Part shown: one piece after another, positions 49,153 through 61,990 of the stretch
Position numbering within the stretch: position 1 is the stretch's first letter
How the letters are laid out: the number at the start of each line of letters is the position of its first letter
Source: Miscanthus floridulus
Lineage: Eukaryota; Streptophyta; Magnoliopsida; Poales; Poaceae
Direction of reading: 5' to 3'
DNA length: 64,000 nucleotides
NCBI RefSeq assembly: GCF_019320115.1
Contig: NC_089587.1
Coordinates: forward strand, 84,120,384 to 84,184,383
Program-made: the position numbers and the translations under genes
The notes under the pieces: model-generated
The model's database searches: none
What the model was told of the DNA's origin: nothing
What the model saw: the letters and a program-made list of their open reading frames with translations, nothing else

Positions 49153-51591
49153 ATGGCAGATCCCGTACAACCACTGCGTCTCGGCACTGTGATCTGGTTC
49201 GGGAGCCTAGAGTTCATGTCTCTAGGATGTGAGTACGATATGGTACTTCTCACACCCCGAGCCCCGCCGACTGATGACGACGTCACGCACCCGCAGCCCA
49301 GGCGCAGGCGGCGCCCGGGCGGCCGCTCTCGTCGCGCTCGCCAGGCACGACGTGAGCGGGGCCACCCCAACACCACGTGAACTCAGGGCGACACGCCGCT
49401 CTCCATCGGTATCCCACGCCCAGCTGTTGGCACAAGGTCCCTGGTTGGGGACCTATCTAGCCTGAGCCTGGACAAGGGAAAGACGCCGGTGGCGCACGAC
49501 AATGCCCCAACATCAAGCTCTGCCCCATCACGTCCTGAGGAGTCGACTTCGGTAGAGCAAAGCCTGGCGATGGCACCATCCCCGTATCCCTTCGGGTTGA
49601 GAAATGCTACCGCCACCTATGCTTCCGCCTACGCTTCTGCTCACGTAGAGCCCTCGGGACGTTACCAACGCTTCGCCCTTGACTTCGGCACCGTGACTTC
49701 GACTCACTCCCACGCTGACTCCTCGGAGGAGGACGAGACGTGGGTCAGAGCAGACTTCTCCGGACTTCGTGACCCTGAAGCCATGCGCTGCTTCCTGGCT
49801 GCGAGTGACTACTGCTTCGGCTACTCCGACTCTGACGATGAGGGCACTTACGATCCCACTCGTGAGTGCTTCCACGTCGGACTCGGGATGCCAAGCACGG
49901 GCGACGAGGACGAGGGGGCAGGCAACCGTATGCCGCTTCGCCAGGGAGCGGGCGATGCCACGCCCTCACGCATTGTCCCACCAACAGCGCGGAACGAGAG
50001 CCTCGCCCTCGGACAACTTCGACGCCCGGACCTAGAGCAGCTCCGTGAGCTTCAGGCCAAGGTCGAGCAAGACCGACTCCTTCTACAACAGCTCTGAGAC
50101 ACTCTCGAGCAGGAGCAGCAGGGGTGCGGTGATGGCGGAGGAGCCCGACGGAGGGCCCGTGACGTCCACCACCGCATCAACGACGACGAAGGGGGTGAGC
50201 AACCCCCAATCTTCAATCGCGCTAGCCAGAACGTCGCGGCTGCGGCAATGCTAGTCCGAACGATGCCCGAACCCTCTACTACGAAGGGGCGATAGGTCCG
50301 CGGCGAGCTCTAGGATCTCCTCGAGAACGCCATGGTGCAGCAGGCCGAAAGTTCCGCCTCCCAACGGCGCGGAGGCGCCTCAGACCTTCCCACGGCACTA
50401 CCTCGGCAGGACAGGGATGCCTTGGCTCATCCTGAACCCGCTCTCGCACCGATGATCAACAGGGTCCCCTTGCTGCATGACCGCCTCGGTAACCAACACG
50501 AGGCACAGGGCGACCACGAAGTGATCAGCAGGCGACAGCGACACGACAATGAGGGGCCCACCCGGGGCTACCATCCGCACCGAGGTGGCTGCTACGATAG
50601 CGGGGAAGACCGCAGTCCTTCCCCTGAGCCGCCTGGCCCTCGAGTTTTCAGCAGAGCTATCCGCCTCGCTCATTTCCCGGCCTAGTTTCGGCAACCGACC
50701 AACCTCACGAAGTACAGCGGCAAGACCAACCTCGAACTTTGGCTGGCCGATTACTGCTTAGCTTGTCAGCTAGGCGGCGTGGATGATGACCTGCTCATCA
50801 TCCGTAATCTCCCGTTGTTCTTGTCAGACTCGACGCGAGCCTAGCTTGAACATCTCCCTCCCTCGTAGATCCACGACTGGTGCGACTTGGTAAGGGTCTT
50901 CGTCGGGAATTTTCAGGGCATATACGTGCGCCCTAGGAACTCCTGAGACCTCAAGAGTTGTCGCTAGGCGCCGGTTGAGTCTCTTTGAGACTTCATCCAG
51001 TGCTTCTCCAAGAAGTGCATCGAGTTGCCAAGTGTCGGCGACTCAGAAATTGTCCAGGCTTTCCTTTCCGGCACCACCTGCCGAGACCTGGTCCGAGAAT
51101 TGGGCCGAAACATACCAACCTCGGTGGCCGCTCTCCTCAACATCGTCACCAACTTCGCCTCGGGCAAAGAGGCCATTGGGGCCATCTTCCCCGACGACGA
51201 TGCTAAGGGGAAGCGGAGGGATGAGGCCCCCGGGGCCTCGGCTCCCCACCTCCCCAAGAAAAAGAAAAAGGGTCGCTAGGGGAAGCAGGAAGTCCTCGAG
51301 GCCGGCCTAGTCATGGCTGCAGAGCGCAAAAATCCCCGAGGCCCTAGAGGCCTCGGGCTCTTTGACGACATGCTAAAGAAACCCTGCCCTTACCACCAGG
51401 GTCCGATGAAGCATGCCCTCGAAGAGTGCACCATGCTCCGGCGTTACTACGCCATGCTCGGGCTCCCCGACGACGATGCCAAGAAGAAGGGCGCCAGCGA
51501 CAAGGACAACGACAAGGACGATGGATTCCCCGAAGTACACAACGCCTTCATGATCTTCGGCGGGCCTTCAGCGAGCCTCACGGCACGCTAG
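49153..51591 (+). pseudogene. gag region of gypsy element 2
   Basis: Frame begins MADPVQPLRLG at 49,153 and continues through stops and shifts. There is an acidic/Ser-rich N-terminal half (49,489-50,097), a gag core near 50,690-51,200 (NLTKYSGKTNLELWLADYCL, SLFETSS in a shifted frame, LSGTTCRDLVREL) and a basic PKKKKKGR end at about 51,255-51,279. A Cys/His tail follows (KPCPYHQGPMKHALEECTML, 51,385-51,440). Stops include several TAG where related elements have CAG. The product would be the capsid/nucleocapsid polyprotein. Confidence 0.75.
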
Positions 51592-51621
51592 CGGAAGAGG
51601 GAACGCCAGGAGGTCTTCTCG

Positions 51622-54600
51622 GTGAAGGTGGCCGCTCCCCGGTACCTCAACTGGTCTTGGGAGGCAATCACCTTTGACCAGGACGACCATCCCGATTACG
51701 TCTCGAATCTCGGGCAGTACCCACTTGTTGTCGACCCCATCATCGGCAACACCTGGCTCACTAAGGTATTGATGGACGGAGGCAGCGGCCTCAACATACT
51801 CTACGCCAACACCCTAGAGCTCCTAGAGCTCGACCAGTCGTAGCTCCGGGGTGGCGCCATGCCTTTCCACGGCATTGTGTCGGGGAAACGTACGCGGCCC
51901 CTTGGGTGCATCGACCTACCCGTTTGCTTCGGTACTCCCTCCAACTACCGCAAGGAGGTCCTTACCTTCGAGGTGGTTGGGTTCAAGGGAACTTACCACG
52001 CCATCCTAGGGCGGTTGTGCTACGCCAAGTTCATGGCGGTCCCCAACTACACGTACCTCAAGCTCAAGATGCTGGGCCCCAACGGCGTCATCACTATCGA
52101 GTCCACGTACGAGCATGCATACGACTGCGACGTCGAGTGCATCGAGTACGCCGAGGCTATCGTGGAGGCCGAGACCCTCATCATTAACCTCGACCAGCTT
52201 GGCAGCGAAGTGCCCGACTCCAAGCGTCACGCCGGGACTTTCGAGCCCGCGGAGGCCGTCAAACTTGTCCCGGTCGACCCCACTTGCCTCGATGATCGGG
52301 CACTGAGGATCAGTGCCACCCTCGACATCAAATAGGAAGTCATGCTCGTCGACTTTCTTTGCGCGAATGCTGATATGTTCGCATGGAGTCCCTCGGACAT
52401 GCCGGGCATACCGAGGGAGGTCGCCGAGCATGCCTTAGACGTCCAGGCCGGCTCTAGGCCGGTGAAGCAGCGCCTGCACTAATTCAATGAGGAAAAGGGC
52501 AGAGCCATCGGCGAGGAGATGCAGAAGATTTTGGTGGCCGGATTCATCAAGGAAGTGTCCCATCCAGAGTGGTTAGCTAACCCTGTGTTAGTCAAAAAGA
52601 AAAATGGGAAGTGGAGGATGTGTGTAGACTACACTGATCTGAATAAAGCCTGTCCGAAAGTCCCTTCCCATTACCTCGGATCGACCAAATCATTGACTCC
52701 ACTACGGGATGCGAAACCCTATCTTTCCTTGATGCGTATTCTGGTTACCATCAAATCAAGATGAAAGAGTCCGACCAGCTCGTGACTTCTTTTATCACAC
52801 CATTCGACATGTACTGCTATGTGACTATGCCATTTGGCCTCAGAAATGCAGGGGCCACATACCAGCGGTGCATGACCTAGGTCTTTGGTGAGCACATCGG
52901 GTGAACCATCGAGGCCTATGTAGATGACATCATGGTCAAGTCCAAAAAGGCCGGGGATCTCATCGACGACCTAGAGATAGCCTTCAAATGCCTCAGAGAG
53001 AAGGGCATCAAGCTCAACCCCAAGAAGTGTGTGTTCAGGGTTCCCCGAGGCATGCTCTTTGGGATTCATAGTCTCGGAACGCGACATCGAGGCCAACCCA
53101 GAGAAGGTCTCAGCCGTGGCCAACATGGGACCGATCCGAGACCTCAAGGGAGTATAGAAGGTTATGGGATGCCTTGTGGCTCTAAGCCACTTCATCTCGC
53201 GCCTTGGCAAAAAAGGCTTGCCTCTATACCGCCTCTTGAGGAAATCAGAATGCTTTTTGTGGACCCCCGAGGCCAAAGAAGCCCTCGCCAAACTCAAGGC
53301 ATTGCTCACTAATCCTCCCATCCTAGTACCACCAGCCAAGGGCGAGGCTCTCTTACTTTACATCGCTGCAATGACCCAAGTGGTCAGCGCGGCCGTATTA
53401 GTCGAGAGGCAGGAAGAGGGGCATGCTCTACCCATCCAACGACCTATCTACTTCATCCGTGAAGTACTCTCCGAGACCAAAATGCACTACCCCCACATCC
53501 AGAAACTGATCTACGCCGTAGTCTTGGCTCGACGCAAGCTGCGCCACTACTTCGAATCCCACCCTATAACCGTGGTGTCGTCTTTCCCCCTAGGGGAGAT
53601 AATCCATAACTGGGTGGCCTCGGGTAGGATAGCTAAGTGGGCCGTCGAACTCATGGGGGAGGCTCTGTCCTTTGTGCCTCGGAAAGCGATCAAATCCTAG
53701 GTCTTGGCCGATTTCATGGTAGAATGGACCGACACCAAACTACCACCTGCCCCAGTCCAGGTGAAATGCTGGACCATGTACTTCGATGGGTCCCTGATGA
53801 AGACCGGGGTAGGCACGGGTCTGCTCTTCATCTCGCCCCTCGGGGTACACATGCGCTACATGATTCGGCTCTACTTCGCCGCCTCCAACAACGCAGCCGA
53901 ATATGAAGCCCTCATCAATGGCTTGCAGATCACCGTCGAACTCGGAGTACGGCGCCTCGATGTGCGGGGCGACTCGTAGCTTGTCGTCAATCAGGTTATG
54001 AAGGAGTCGAACTGCAACGACCCCAAGATGGAGGCATACTGCAAGCTGGTACGTCACCTTAAAGACAAGTTCGACGGTCTCAAACTCAACCACATCGCAC
54101 GTAAATTCAATGAGGCCGTGGATGAACTGGCAAGGATGGTGTCGGCGCGGGCCCTGGTCCCCCCGAATGTTTTCACCAAAGACCTCCACAAGCCTTCCAT
54201 TGACCACGCCTTAGCGGCAGGAGAGGGCCCACCGGTCGAGCCCACCACAAGGCTCGAGGCCCCCTCCATCGTCGAGACCCCTTTGGGCGAGCCCGAGGTG
54301 ATGGAAGTCAACACAGAACCTCCCAAGGCCGACCAGGGCACGGACTGGCGGGTCCTGCTCCTTGATTGCCTTATTCGAGGAGAGCTTCCCATAGATAGGA
54401 CTGAAGCCCAATGGCTTGTGCGACGAGCCAAAGCTTATGTCCTCAGCGACGGCGAGTTGTATCGGCAAAGCCCATCTGGCGTCCTCCAACGATGCATCAC
54501 TACCGAGGCAAGTCGAGCCCTACTTTGGGACTTGCACACGGGAGCCTGCGGGCACCATGCGGCGCCTCGAACGCTCGTCGGAAACGCCTTCCACCAAGGG

Positions 54601-55581
54601 TTCTACTAGCCGACGATGGTTGCTGACGCCACCAAGCTAGTACGCTCCTGCGAGGGATGCTAGTACTATGCGTGGCAAACGCACCTCCCGGCATAGGCCC
54701 TCCAAACCATCCCCGTTACATGGCCCTTCGCCGTGTGGGGGCTGGACATGGTTGGGCCTCTATAGAAAGCCCCTAGGGGCTACACCCATCTATTGGTAGC
54801 AATCGATAAGTTCTCCAAGTGGATCGAGGCTCGTCTGATCAATCAAATCAAATCTGAGCAAGCGGTGCTATTCTTCACTGATATCATCCATAGGTTCAGG
54901 GTTCCAAACACCACCATCACTGACAATGGGACACAATTCACCAGCCATAAGTTCCTGACGTTTTGCGATGACCACCACATCCATGTGGCCTGGTTGGCCA
55001 TGGGACACCCTAGGACGAATGGCCAAGTAGAACATGCCAATGGCATGATCCTACAGGGCCTCAAGCCGAGAATATACAACTGGTTGAAGAAGTTTGGCAA
55101 GAAATGGCTTGCTGAACTCCCGTTAGTCATCTGGAGCCTGAGGAATACCCCGAGCCGAGCCACGGGGTTTACACCATTCTTCCTAGTCTATGGGGCCGAG
55201 GCCATCCTCCCCACTGACTTAGAATACAGTTCCCCGAGGCTTCGAGCCTACAACGAGCAGATCAACCACACTACCTGCGAGGACGCCCTCGACCAGCTGG
55301 AGGAAGCCCGAGACGTTGTGCTGCTACATTCGGCCAAATACCAGCAAGCTCTACGACGCTATCAAGCCTGGCGCATTCAAAGCTGAGACCTGAAGGTGGG
55401 CGACCTGGTGCTGAGGCTGAGGCAGAGCAACAAGGGCCACCACAAGCTGACCCCGCCATGGGAAGGACCGTACATCGTCGCTCAAGTGCTGAAGCTCAGG
55501 ACTTATAAGCTAGCCAACGAGAAGGGCGAAGTCCTCACCAATGCTTGGAACATAGAACAGCTATGTCGCTTTTACCCTTAA
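51622..55581 (+). pseudogene. pol of gypsy element 2 (protease-RT-RNaseH-aRNH-integrase)
   Basis: Retropepsin-like part 51,622-52,335 with LMDGGSGLNILYA. RT from about 52,500 (NGKWRMCVDYTDLNKACPK, LSFLDAYSGYHQI, catalytic AYVDDIMVKSKK at about 52,916-52,950). RNase H 53,164-53,700. Archaeal-type RNase H 53,704-54,200 (MYFDGSL, EAEYEALING, DVRGDS). Integrase zinc region near 54,530-54,670, and core with GLDMVGPL, TDNGTQF and VEHANG (Asp-Asp-Glu). The C-terminal chromodomain-free tail ends CRFYP, stop 55,579-55,581. A single-base loss near 52,655 and a one-base gain near 53,055 shift the frame. In-frame stops at about 52,879, 53,698, 53,977, 54,608, 54,661, 54,695, 54,764 and 55,384 fit CAG to TAG, TGG to TAG or CGA to TGA. 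Confidence 0.9.
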
Positions 55582-56216
55582 ATTCCCAAGCATTGTGTAC
55601 ATTGTTTCCCAAAATACAATTAAGAAGCGTTCTTTAATTGTTCTAATTTTTGAGAAACCCGCCGAGCCCATCACGGGCCTCGGCATTACGATAACACCAT
55701 AAGGGAGACTCAGCTCCGCCTCTGTAGAGGTGCCCACTATAGGGCTCACACAGGACATGGCTCTGCCTCTATAGAACCGAGCCTCCCTCGGGGGCTAGAA
55801 GGGGGACTCCCCCCCTAAGTCCCATGCACCATTTTTAGTCGTTTTTCGAAAAAAATTCCTACGCCAAACTCTCTAGCGTGCTCTGACAAGTCGATTGTGA
55901 AAAAACCTAAGGACCAAAAGACTGTCTCAAGGCCAGAAGGCCGGCTGAGTCATGAGACAGCCTATGCCTCTGGGCTACGGCACTCCCTCACCACCTTTTG
56001 CCTAAGGGGCAGCTTAGGCTCCGAGGAAGTTTTTTGCAAGAAACTTGTTCAGAAACGAGACAGAGGACAGAGGCTTGAAAATACAATGAAAAATGATTAA
56101 AGAAGCATAGGTGCACGATTACTTTAAAAAAGCCTCGACGGCCACCAGTGTTATGATAGGGTAACATAATCCCTAATCTATTTACATGGCCTCTTGGGCC
56201 CAGGTCAAGGCTCAGG
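55582..56216. other. Spacer between pol and antisense ORF in element 2
   Basis: No coding recognised. It contains the sense-strand end of the element's pol transcript region and the 3' end side of the antisense gene. Confidence 0.5.
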
Positions 56217-59200
56217 GTCTCCAACATTGGCGGATGATGTGGGAGGGACCTCCTCCTCTTCGAACAGTTTAGCCAGCGTCGTGCTGGGGCCCTCTGCCGC
56301 CTCCATCAGCTTCGCCACCTCCTCGTCGGTCTCCCCATCATCATCAGGCAGGACATAGCCATCGCTGATGGCCTTGAGGTCGATGCCAATGTAGTGCGAG
56401 GTGATGACGGCCAGGGCGCGCTTAACGCCCGTATGCAGCGCCCCTCGGAGTCGCTCGTGCACTTGGCCGCTCAACACAATCTGGCAGCTGTCGAGGGAGC
56501 TTCCTAACTGGACCCTCTTGACCTCTAGGGCCTCATAGGCGGTACGAGCAGCACTCTTCAGCGCATTGTGCTCCCCGATCTCGGTCTCGAGCACTGCCTA
56601 CATGGCGACGGAGGCCTCGGCTGCCCGGGTGACCTCCTTCTCCAGCTCCACACCAAAAGAAACAGAATGGGGTTGAGCGCAACAGAAAACAAGCCAAATA
56701 GGGGCGGAAGCCTACGGGACTCACCCTTGGCCTTCTCCTCCCAGCATCGGGCCTCCACCTGGGAGGCCTTAGCTTTCTCCTTCCAGCGCTGGGCCTCGAC
56801 CCGAGAAGCCTCGGCCTTCTCCTTTAGGCGCTGGACCTCGACCCGGGAAGCCTCGGCCGCCCTAGAAGCCTCTCCCTCTAGCTCTGTATCACACCAAGGA
56901 GTTATGGGCCAAACATAAGAAAAACAAATAAAACAAGGGGAATAAGACTCACCCTCAGCCTTTCCCCTCCAGACCACAGCCTCGGTTCGAGAAGCCTCAG
57001 CTACCTTGAGGGCCTCATCCAAGGCACCTTTCATCAGCTGGTGCGTACCCTGCTCTGTCCCTAGCCGTCCAGCAAGGGCCTTGATAGAGGCCGTGGCTTC
57101 TCCAGCCCAGGACCTGAAGGCGTCTCGATCACCGGCCACGTGGGTCAGCTCCTCCTCCAACTCCTTGACCCGCGTCGCCAAGGGGGCGACCTGCTCTTGA
57201 GCCGCCACCACAGCAGCCTTCATATTGGTACCGCGTAAGTGAAGGTCCTCCACCTCCATGCTCCACGCTGACAGAAGCTTGTTGGCACGAGCGAGCAGGT
57301 CCTTCTGCCGCTAGAGCTGGTCCCAGACATCCCTCTCCTGTCGGAGAAAGACTGACTTCCCAAGAGACCGGGTCTCGAGCTCCTAGGTAAGCAGAATAGG
57401 GGTCATTCACTATAATAAAACTCAGAAAAAGACGACACCACATGAGAAAAGAAGGCGCAAACCTAGGCGACCCCGGATAGATCGTCGGCCACCACGGACA
57501 GCGCTATCCGCAGTGACCGCTCCGCCAACTGGCGGTATTGCTCGAAGGTGTCCTAGCGCCCACCCTCGGCCGCGTCCTCGAGGGTGAACAGAGGCTCCCC
57601 CTCAAGGTCGTCCCGGCTCTGCCACAGGACACGCGGGTGATCCCACCCACGGGGCTCGGGTCGTACCTGCACGAGGGCCAAGCTTTCCTCACCCAGGTCA
57701 GAGTCAGCTATTCCACGGTGCCGGCCACCTCGGCGTCGACCACCTCCTGCGCCCAGGAAGTATCATCAGAGGAGATCGGATGGACCTCCACCTCCTGGGC
57801 GCTCTCCCACAACAACGGTAGGCCTTGGACTAGGGGCGCCACCGAGGCCTCTGCCGCCTTCATCTCCACTTCCTAGGCCGATGGCTTTACCATGATCACA
57901 TCGGCCTCGGTGGTCCCAGGGGCTCCGACCTCTGCCATCATGGCCTCGGTGGTCCCAGGGGCTCCGGCCCCCGCTGCTACGGCCTCGACGGTCCTGGGCG
58001 CCCCGGCCTCCGTCGCCTTAGCCTCGAAGGCTCGGGGGGCCTCGACCTCAGTGGCCTCGGCAACTGAGGGCGCCTTGGCCCCATATGACTCATGAGCCTC
58101 GGCCTCGTGGGGCGGAGGCGCTCCCTCCCCTGTCTATGTCGGGGTCACCTCGGTAGCCCCTCCTTGGGCGACTGGCTCCTTCGGGTCAGGCCTCGCCGAT
58201 GCCGCGCCATGTTGTATGGTGGCTTGCGCCTCCACCACGTAGTGGGCGGTGGAGCTGGGGCTCACCTTGAGCACCTTAAGTGGTGCCAAGGTGGGCACCT
58301 CCGTAGGACACTTCTGGCTGAAGACGAGATACTTATGGGGTTAGCATGAGACCAAAGAATGAACGGAAAATGCTGCAACTCTATCGAAAATATGCTTACC
58401 TCGAGCGGGGCTGCAACCGCTTCGGCACGGCGACCCTCCTCTGCGAACGCGGTGGCAGCGGCAGAGGCACAACCTCTATATCCATCGACATCGACCAGTC
58501 CTCGATGGACCCCGGCGCCCCCTCAGTCCTCTACGGGGGCAGTTGCGTCGCCTCCGCCGCCACCTGCTCCATCGCTGCCGTCAAGCCCACCGGGCTGACG
58601 ACGCGCTTTCCCAACGCCTGCGCCTCGGGCGTGTCGGCCTCAGCCCTGAGGCAGGCGATCGCTGGCCCTAAGGCGTCTCCTCCTCCTCTAGGGAGCGCTG
58701 GGCTGCTTGCCAACACCCCGGGCACCGTCTCCCCGACGTCAGGGAGATGGTCCAGGGGACCCTGCCCCATCTTGCCCTCGTCATCTCCATCCAAAGCGTC
58801 CATCGACAGTGACGGTGATAGGGACGCCTCCAACGGGAGACCGTCCTACCTTTGCTGCCGGCGGCGCTTCTCCAGTCCCTCACGCGTGAGGATTTTCCTT
58901 GTACTCTTTGCCTCCTTGGCGTCCTTCCACCTCTTCTGCGCCTCAGCGTGCGCTCGGTTCACCGCCCGCCGTGCTGCGTCCTTGGGAACGGGTGGCGGGG
59001 AGGCTCGCACATCCCTCATGCCCTGTAGAAACGGCGAACGCAAATAAAGGACCAAAAAATAGTAAGGAACAAGGAGGCCTCAGGGGCCGTAACAGCGTGT
59101 GACTTACCAAAGAAAAGTACCCCCACGATGGGCGCATCGCGATAGGGGCCAGACCACCGCTCCTCAGCTTCTCATCCACCGTCTCCCTCACCCGACGTAG

Positions 59201-60022
59201 AATCTCCTCGTCGAGGAGGGCGGAGGCGAACATCCGGATGCCTTCGATCGGCTCATCCGGTCTCATCTCGAACAGGCGCCATCATTGAGCCATGAGAGGC
59301 AGCACCCTCCGACGGTGGAAGACCGCCACGACCACAGCCGCCGTGAGGCCACGGCCGCGCAGCCTCTCCAGTCCCTCCAGGAGCGGCTGCAGCTTGGGCT
59401 GATCCTCCTTCAGGACGCCATACCTCCACTTCTCTGGATAGCTCTCCATGATCCACCCAGTGCAAGGGGGAAGCCCGCCATCATCGTTGCAGAGGTAGAA
59501 CCAGCTGGTGTACCAGCGGTGATTAGTCGAGGCGAGCTAGGCCAGGATGTAAAGGTGCTGCTGATCCTGGCGCACTTGGAGAGTGTAGCCGTCGGCCCTC
59601 ACCGCCCTCCTCATGCCCGTCATGCCTATCGGCTTCGTGGTATGCCCCGCCCAGAAGAGGTGAAGCCACAACTCCCAATGGGGAGCAATCCCTAGGTACC
59701 CCTCGCAGACAGCAACGAAGATGGCCGCCTACGCGATGGAGTTGGGGTTGAAGTTGTGGAGCTCCACGCCGTAGTAGTGCGGGAGCGCCCGCATGAATCG
59801 ATCCGCCGGCAAGCCGAGGCCGCGCTCGTGAAAGGACACGAAGCTCACGATGTAGCCGTCGCGCGGCCTCGGCTCCGGCTCGCCTGACGGAGCGATCCAC
59901 TCTGGCCTGTTGGGGTTGGTAACCGGGCGAAGAAGTCCACTGTCAACGAGCGACTGAAGCATCTCCACGGTGACGTCGGACTGACCCCAAGAGTCTGCCT
60001 CAACGACAACGGTGCCGGCCAT
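56217..60022 (-). pseudogene. Antisense ORF with putative-gypsy-transposon domain (spliced)
   Basis: Starts at 60,022 on the minus strand (MAGTVVVEADSWGQ). Residues from about 35 on match the plant 'putative gypsy type transposon' domain (Pfam Transposase_28): PRPRDGYIVSFVSFHERGLG, LPHYYGVELHNFNPNSIA, then CEGYLGIAPHWELWLHLF. A clear intron lies at about 59,106-59,030 (TTTG|gtaagt ... ctacag), followed by a basic part (RRAVNRAHAEAQKRWKDAKE). A middle Pro/Ala/Ser-rich part precedes a long coiled coil (57,260-56,560) with repeated EASRVEAQRWKEKAK-type units interrupted by two more introns, then an acidic C-terminus (EEEEVPPTSSANVGDPEP, stop at 56,217). In-frame TAG/TGA codons (about 59,730, 59,539, 59,285) break it. 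Such antisense ORFs are known in Tat elements; their role is unknown. Confidence 0.78.
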
Positions 60023-60182
60023 GGGTGCGACGGAGAATATGACTACGACGGTGATCCTCTCTCGCTCTCTCTACCTCGCCTCTCTCTCTCCTTCTCCCCG
60101 GCGCTCTCTGTTCTAGCAATGGCTCAAGGGCGGCAAGGGCAAATGTAGGCAAGGTAAGGAGGGGAGGGGCAGGGCTCATTGC

Positions 60183-60191
60183 GTATTTATG
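60183..60191 (-). promoter_or_regulatory. Possible TATA box of the antisense ORF
   Basis: Minus-strand CATAAATAC lies about 160 bases upstream of the antisense ATG. It is followed by a purine-rich leader (gagagag on the minus strand). This would give the antisense gene its own promoter, separate from the LTR; inference from position and sequence only. Confidence 0.42.
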
Positions 60192-60480
60192 CAAGAAGAA
60201 GGTGAAACGGGCGGGCAACAAAATCAGGGAAGTTTCCCCCAGATCTGGCACAGTTAATCCAGATCCGATTTTACCGCCCACGTACCCACCTTTCCCTCAT
60301 TAATCATGTGAATAGTTATGTTCCATCCGCTGACATGGCGTCGCGTCCGACCGCTGCAGTGGCAGGCGTCGTTCTGCCTCCCCGAGAAAATCACCTCAAA
60401 AGGCGCGCCTGCTGTTGTCAAACCGATGGGGGGAGGGAATATCCCCCACCTGATTCCTTTTAGACGAAGGAACTATGCGC
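60192..60480. other. Spacer upstream of the antisense ORF
   Basis: Contains the putative upstream region of the antisense gene. No coding seen. Confidence 0.4.
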
Positions 60481-61990
60481 CGAGCCCGCTACGGTCTAGG
60501 GGTTCGAACGCTGGGCCCCCAAGGGTTTTGACAGCCGCCCTAGGGCAACAGAGTCAGGGACGACTACAGACGAGCCCATACGGGGCCGAGACCCAAGCAA
60601 GCGAAACGCTTGGGACGCCCTAAGTCATGTCCGAGACCGGCGGGGAGGTCTCCGAATGGGATCCCACCGTAGGGAGGCTCCGAGCCACCGGGGCCCAACG
60701 AATGGCCCCGGCACCCACTAGAGAAACCCTGTGGTACTCTTAGAGTGCATCTCTGGACCGCTAGCCGACCCCTAGCGAACAGGGCACAGGCCTCCACCCG
60801 GACTTACCCGATAACAGCTCGCTAGAAATGCCACCGCTCGCGCCCATCGAGGGTAGCCTAGCATATTCCACCCCTCCTTCCGAACGAAAAGGAAGCGTGA
60901 GGGTCGTACAAAAAGCTAGGGGAACCCCTGATGGCCCTCTCGCTCCGTGCAGAGGCTAAGGGGCTCTTCCTACAACCTTGCCGAGACCCAGCGACCTAGG
61001 CTCGCACTCGAGGGGGCTCAGCAAACAACCCCTCCTTCCGAACGAAAAGGTTGTGCGAGGGTCGTACAAAAAGCCAGGAGAACCCCTGACGGCCCTCTCG
61101 CTCTGTGCAGAGGCTAAGGGGCTCTTCCTACAAATATGCCAAGACCTCGCGACCCAGGCTCGCACCCGAGGGGGGCTCGGCAAACAAATCCTCATGCGCG
61201 AGGGGCGCACAAAAAGCCAGGGGAACTCCTGATCGCCCTCTCGCTCCGTGCAGAGGCTCGGGAGCTCTTCCTGCAACTTTGTCGAGACCCAGCGACCCAG
61301 GCTCGCACTCGAGGGGGCTCGACAAACAACCCCTTTGTCCGAACAAAAAGGATGTGCGAGGGTCGCACAAAAAGCCAGGGGAACTCCTGACCGCCCTCTC
61401 GCTCCGTGCGAAGGCTCGGGGGCTCTTCCTGCACCTAAGACGAAGACAAGCAACCCAAGTTCGCACTCGAAGACTTGGAAAAACACGATAAAGGGCATCG
61501 AGCCCGTTACGGTCCAGGGGTTCAAAGGCTAGGCCCCTGAGGGTTTCGACAGCTGCCCTAGGGCAGCAGAGTCAGGGACGACTAGGGGCGAGCTTGCGCA
61601 TGGCTGAGGCCCGAGCAAACGATCGCTCGGGACGCCCTAAGTCGTGTCCGAGACCGGTAGGGAGGTCTTCGAATGGGATCCCACCGTAGGGAGGCACCGA
61701 GCCACCGGGGCCCATCGAACGGCCCCGGCACCCACTAGAGAAACCCTCTGGTACTCTTGGAGTGCGTCTATGGACTGCCAGCCAACCCCTAGCGAACGGG
61801 GCTCGGGCCTCCACTCAGACTTACCCGATAACAGCTCACCGGGGGTGTCACTGCTCGCACCCACCGAGGGTAGCGTGGCACCCTCCACCCCTCCTTCCGA
61901 ACGAAAAGGATGCATGAGGGCCGCACAAAAAGCCAGGGGAACCTCTGACGACCCTCTCACTCCGCGCTGAGACTAGGGGGCTCTTCCTGC
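60481..61990 (+). repeat. Higher-order tandem repeats before the 3' LTR
   Basis: A block of about 490 bp from cgagcccgctacggtctagg (60,481) recurs at 61,499 (cgagcccgttacggtccagg), offset about 1,018 bp. Between and inside the two blocks are smaller units of about 125-158 bp, containing acaaaaagccaggggaac, ccctctcgctccgtgc and ggctcgcactcgaggggg, at about 60,905, 61,062, 61,207, 61,367 and 61,925. Confidence 0.88.

Noticed and set aside
60956..61532. Overlapping ORFs on both strands before the 3' LTR
   Set aside because: Products of tandem repeats; they repeat the same peptide phrases in several frames with no domain.
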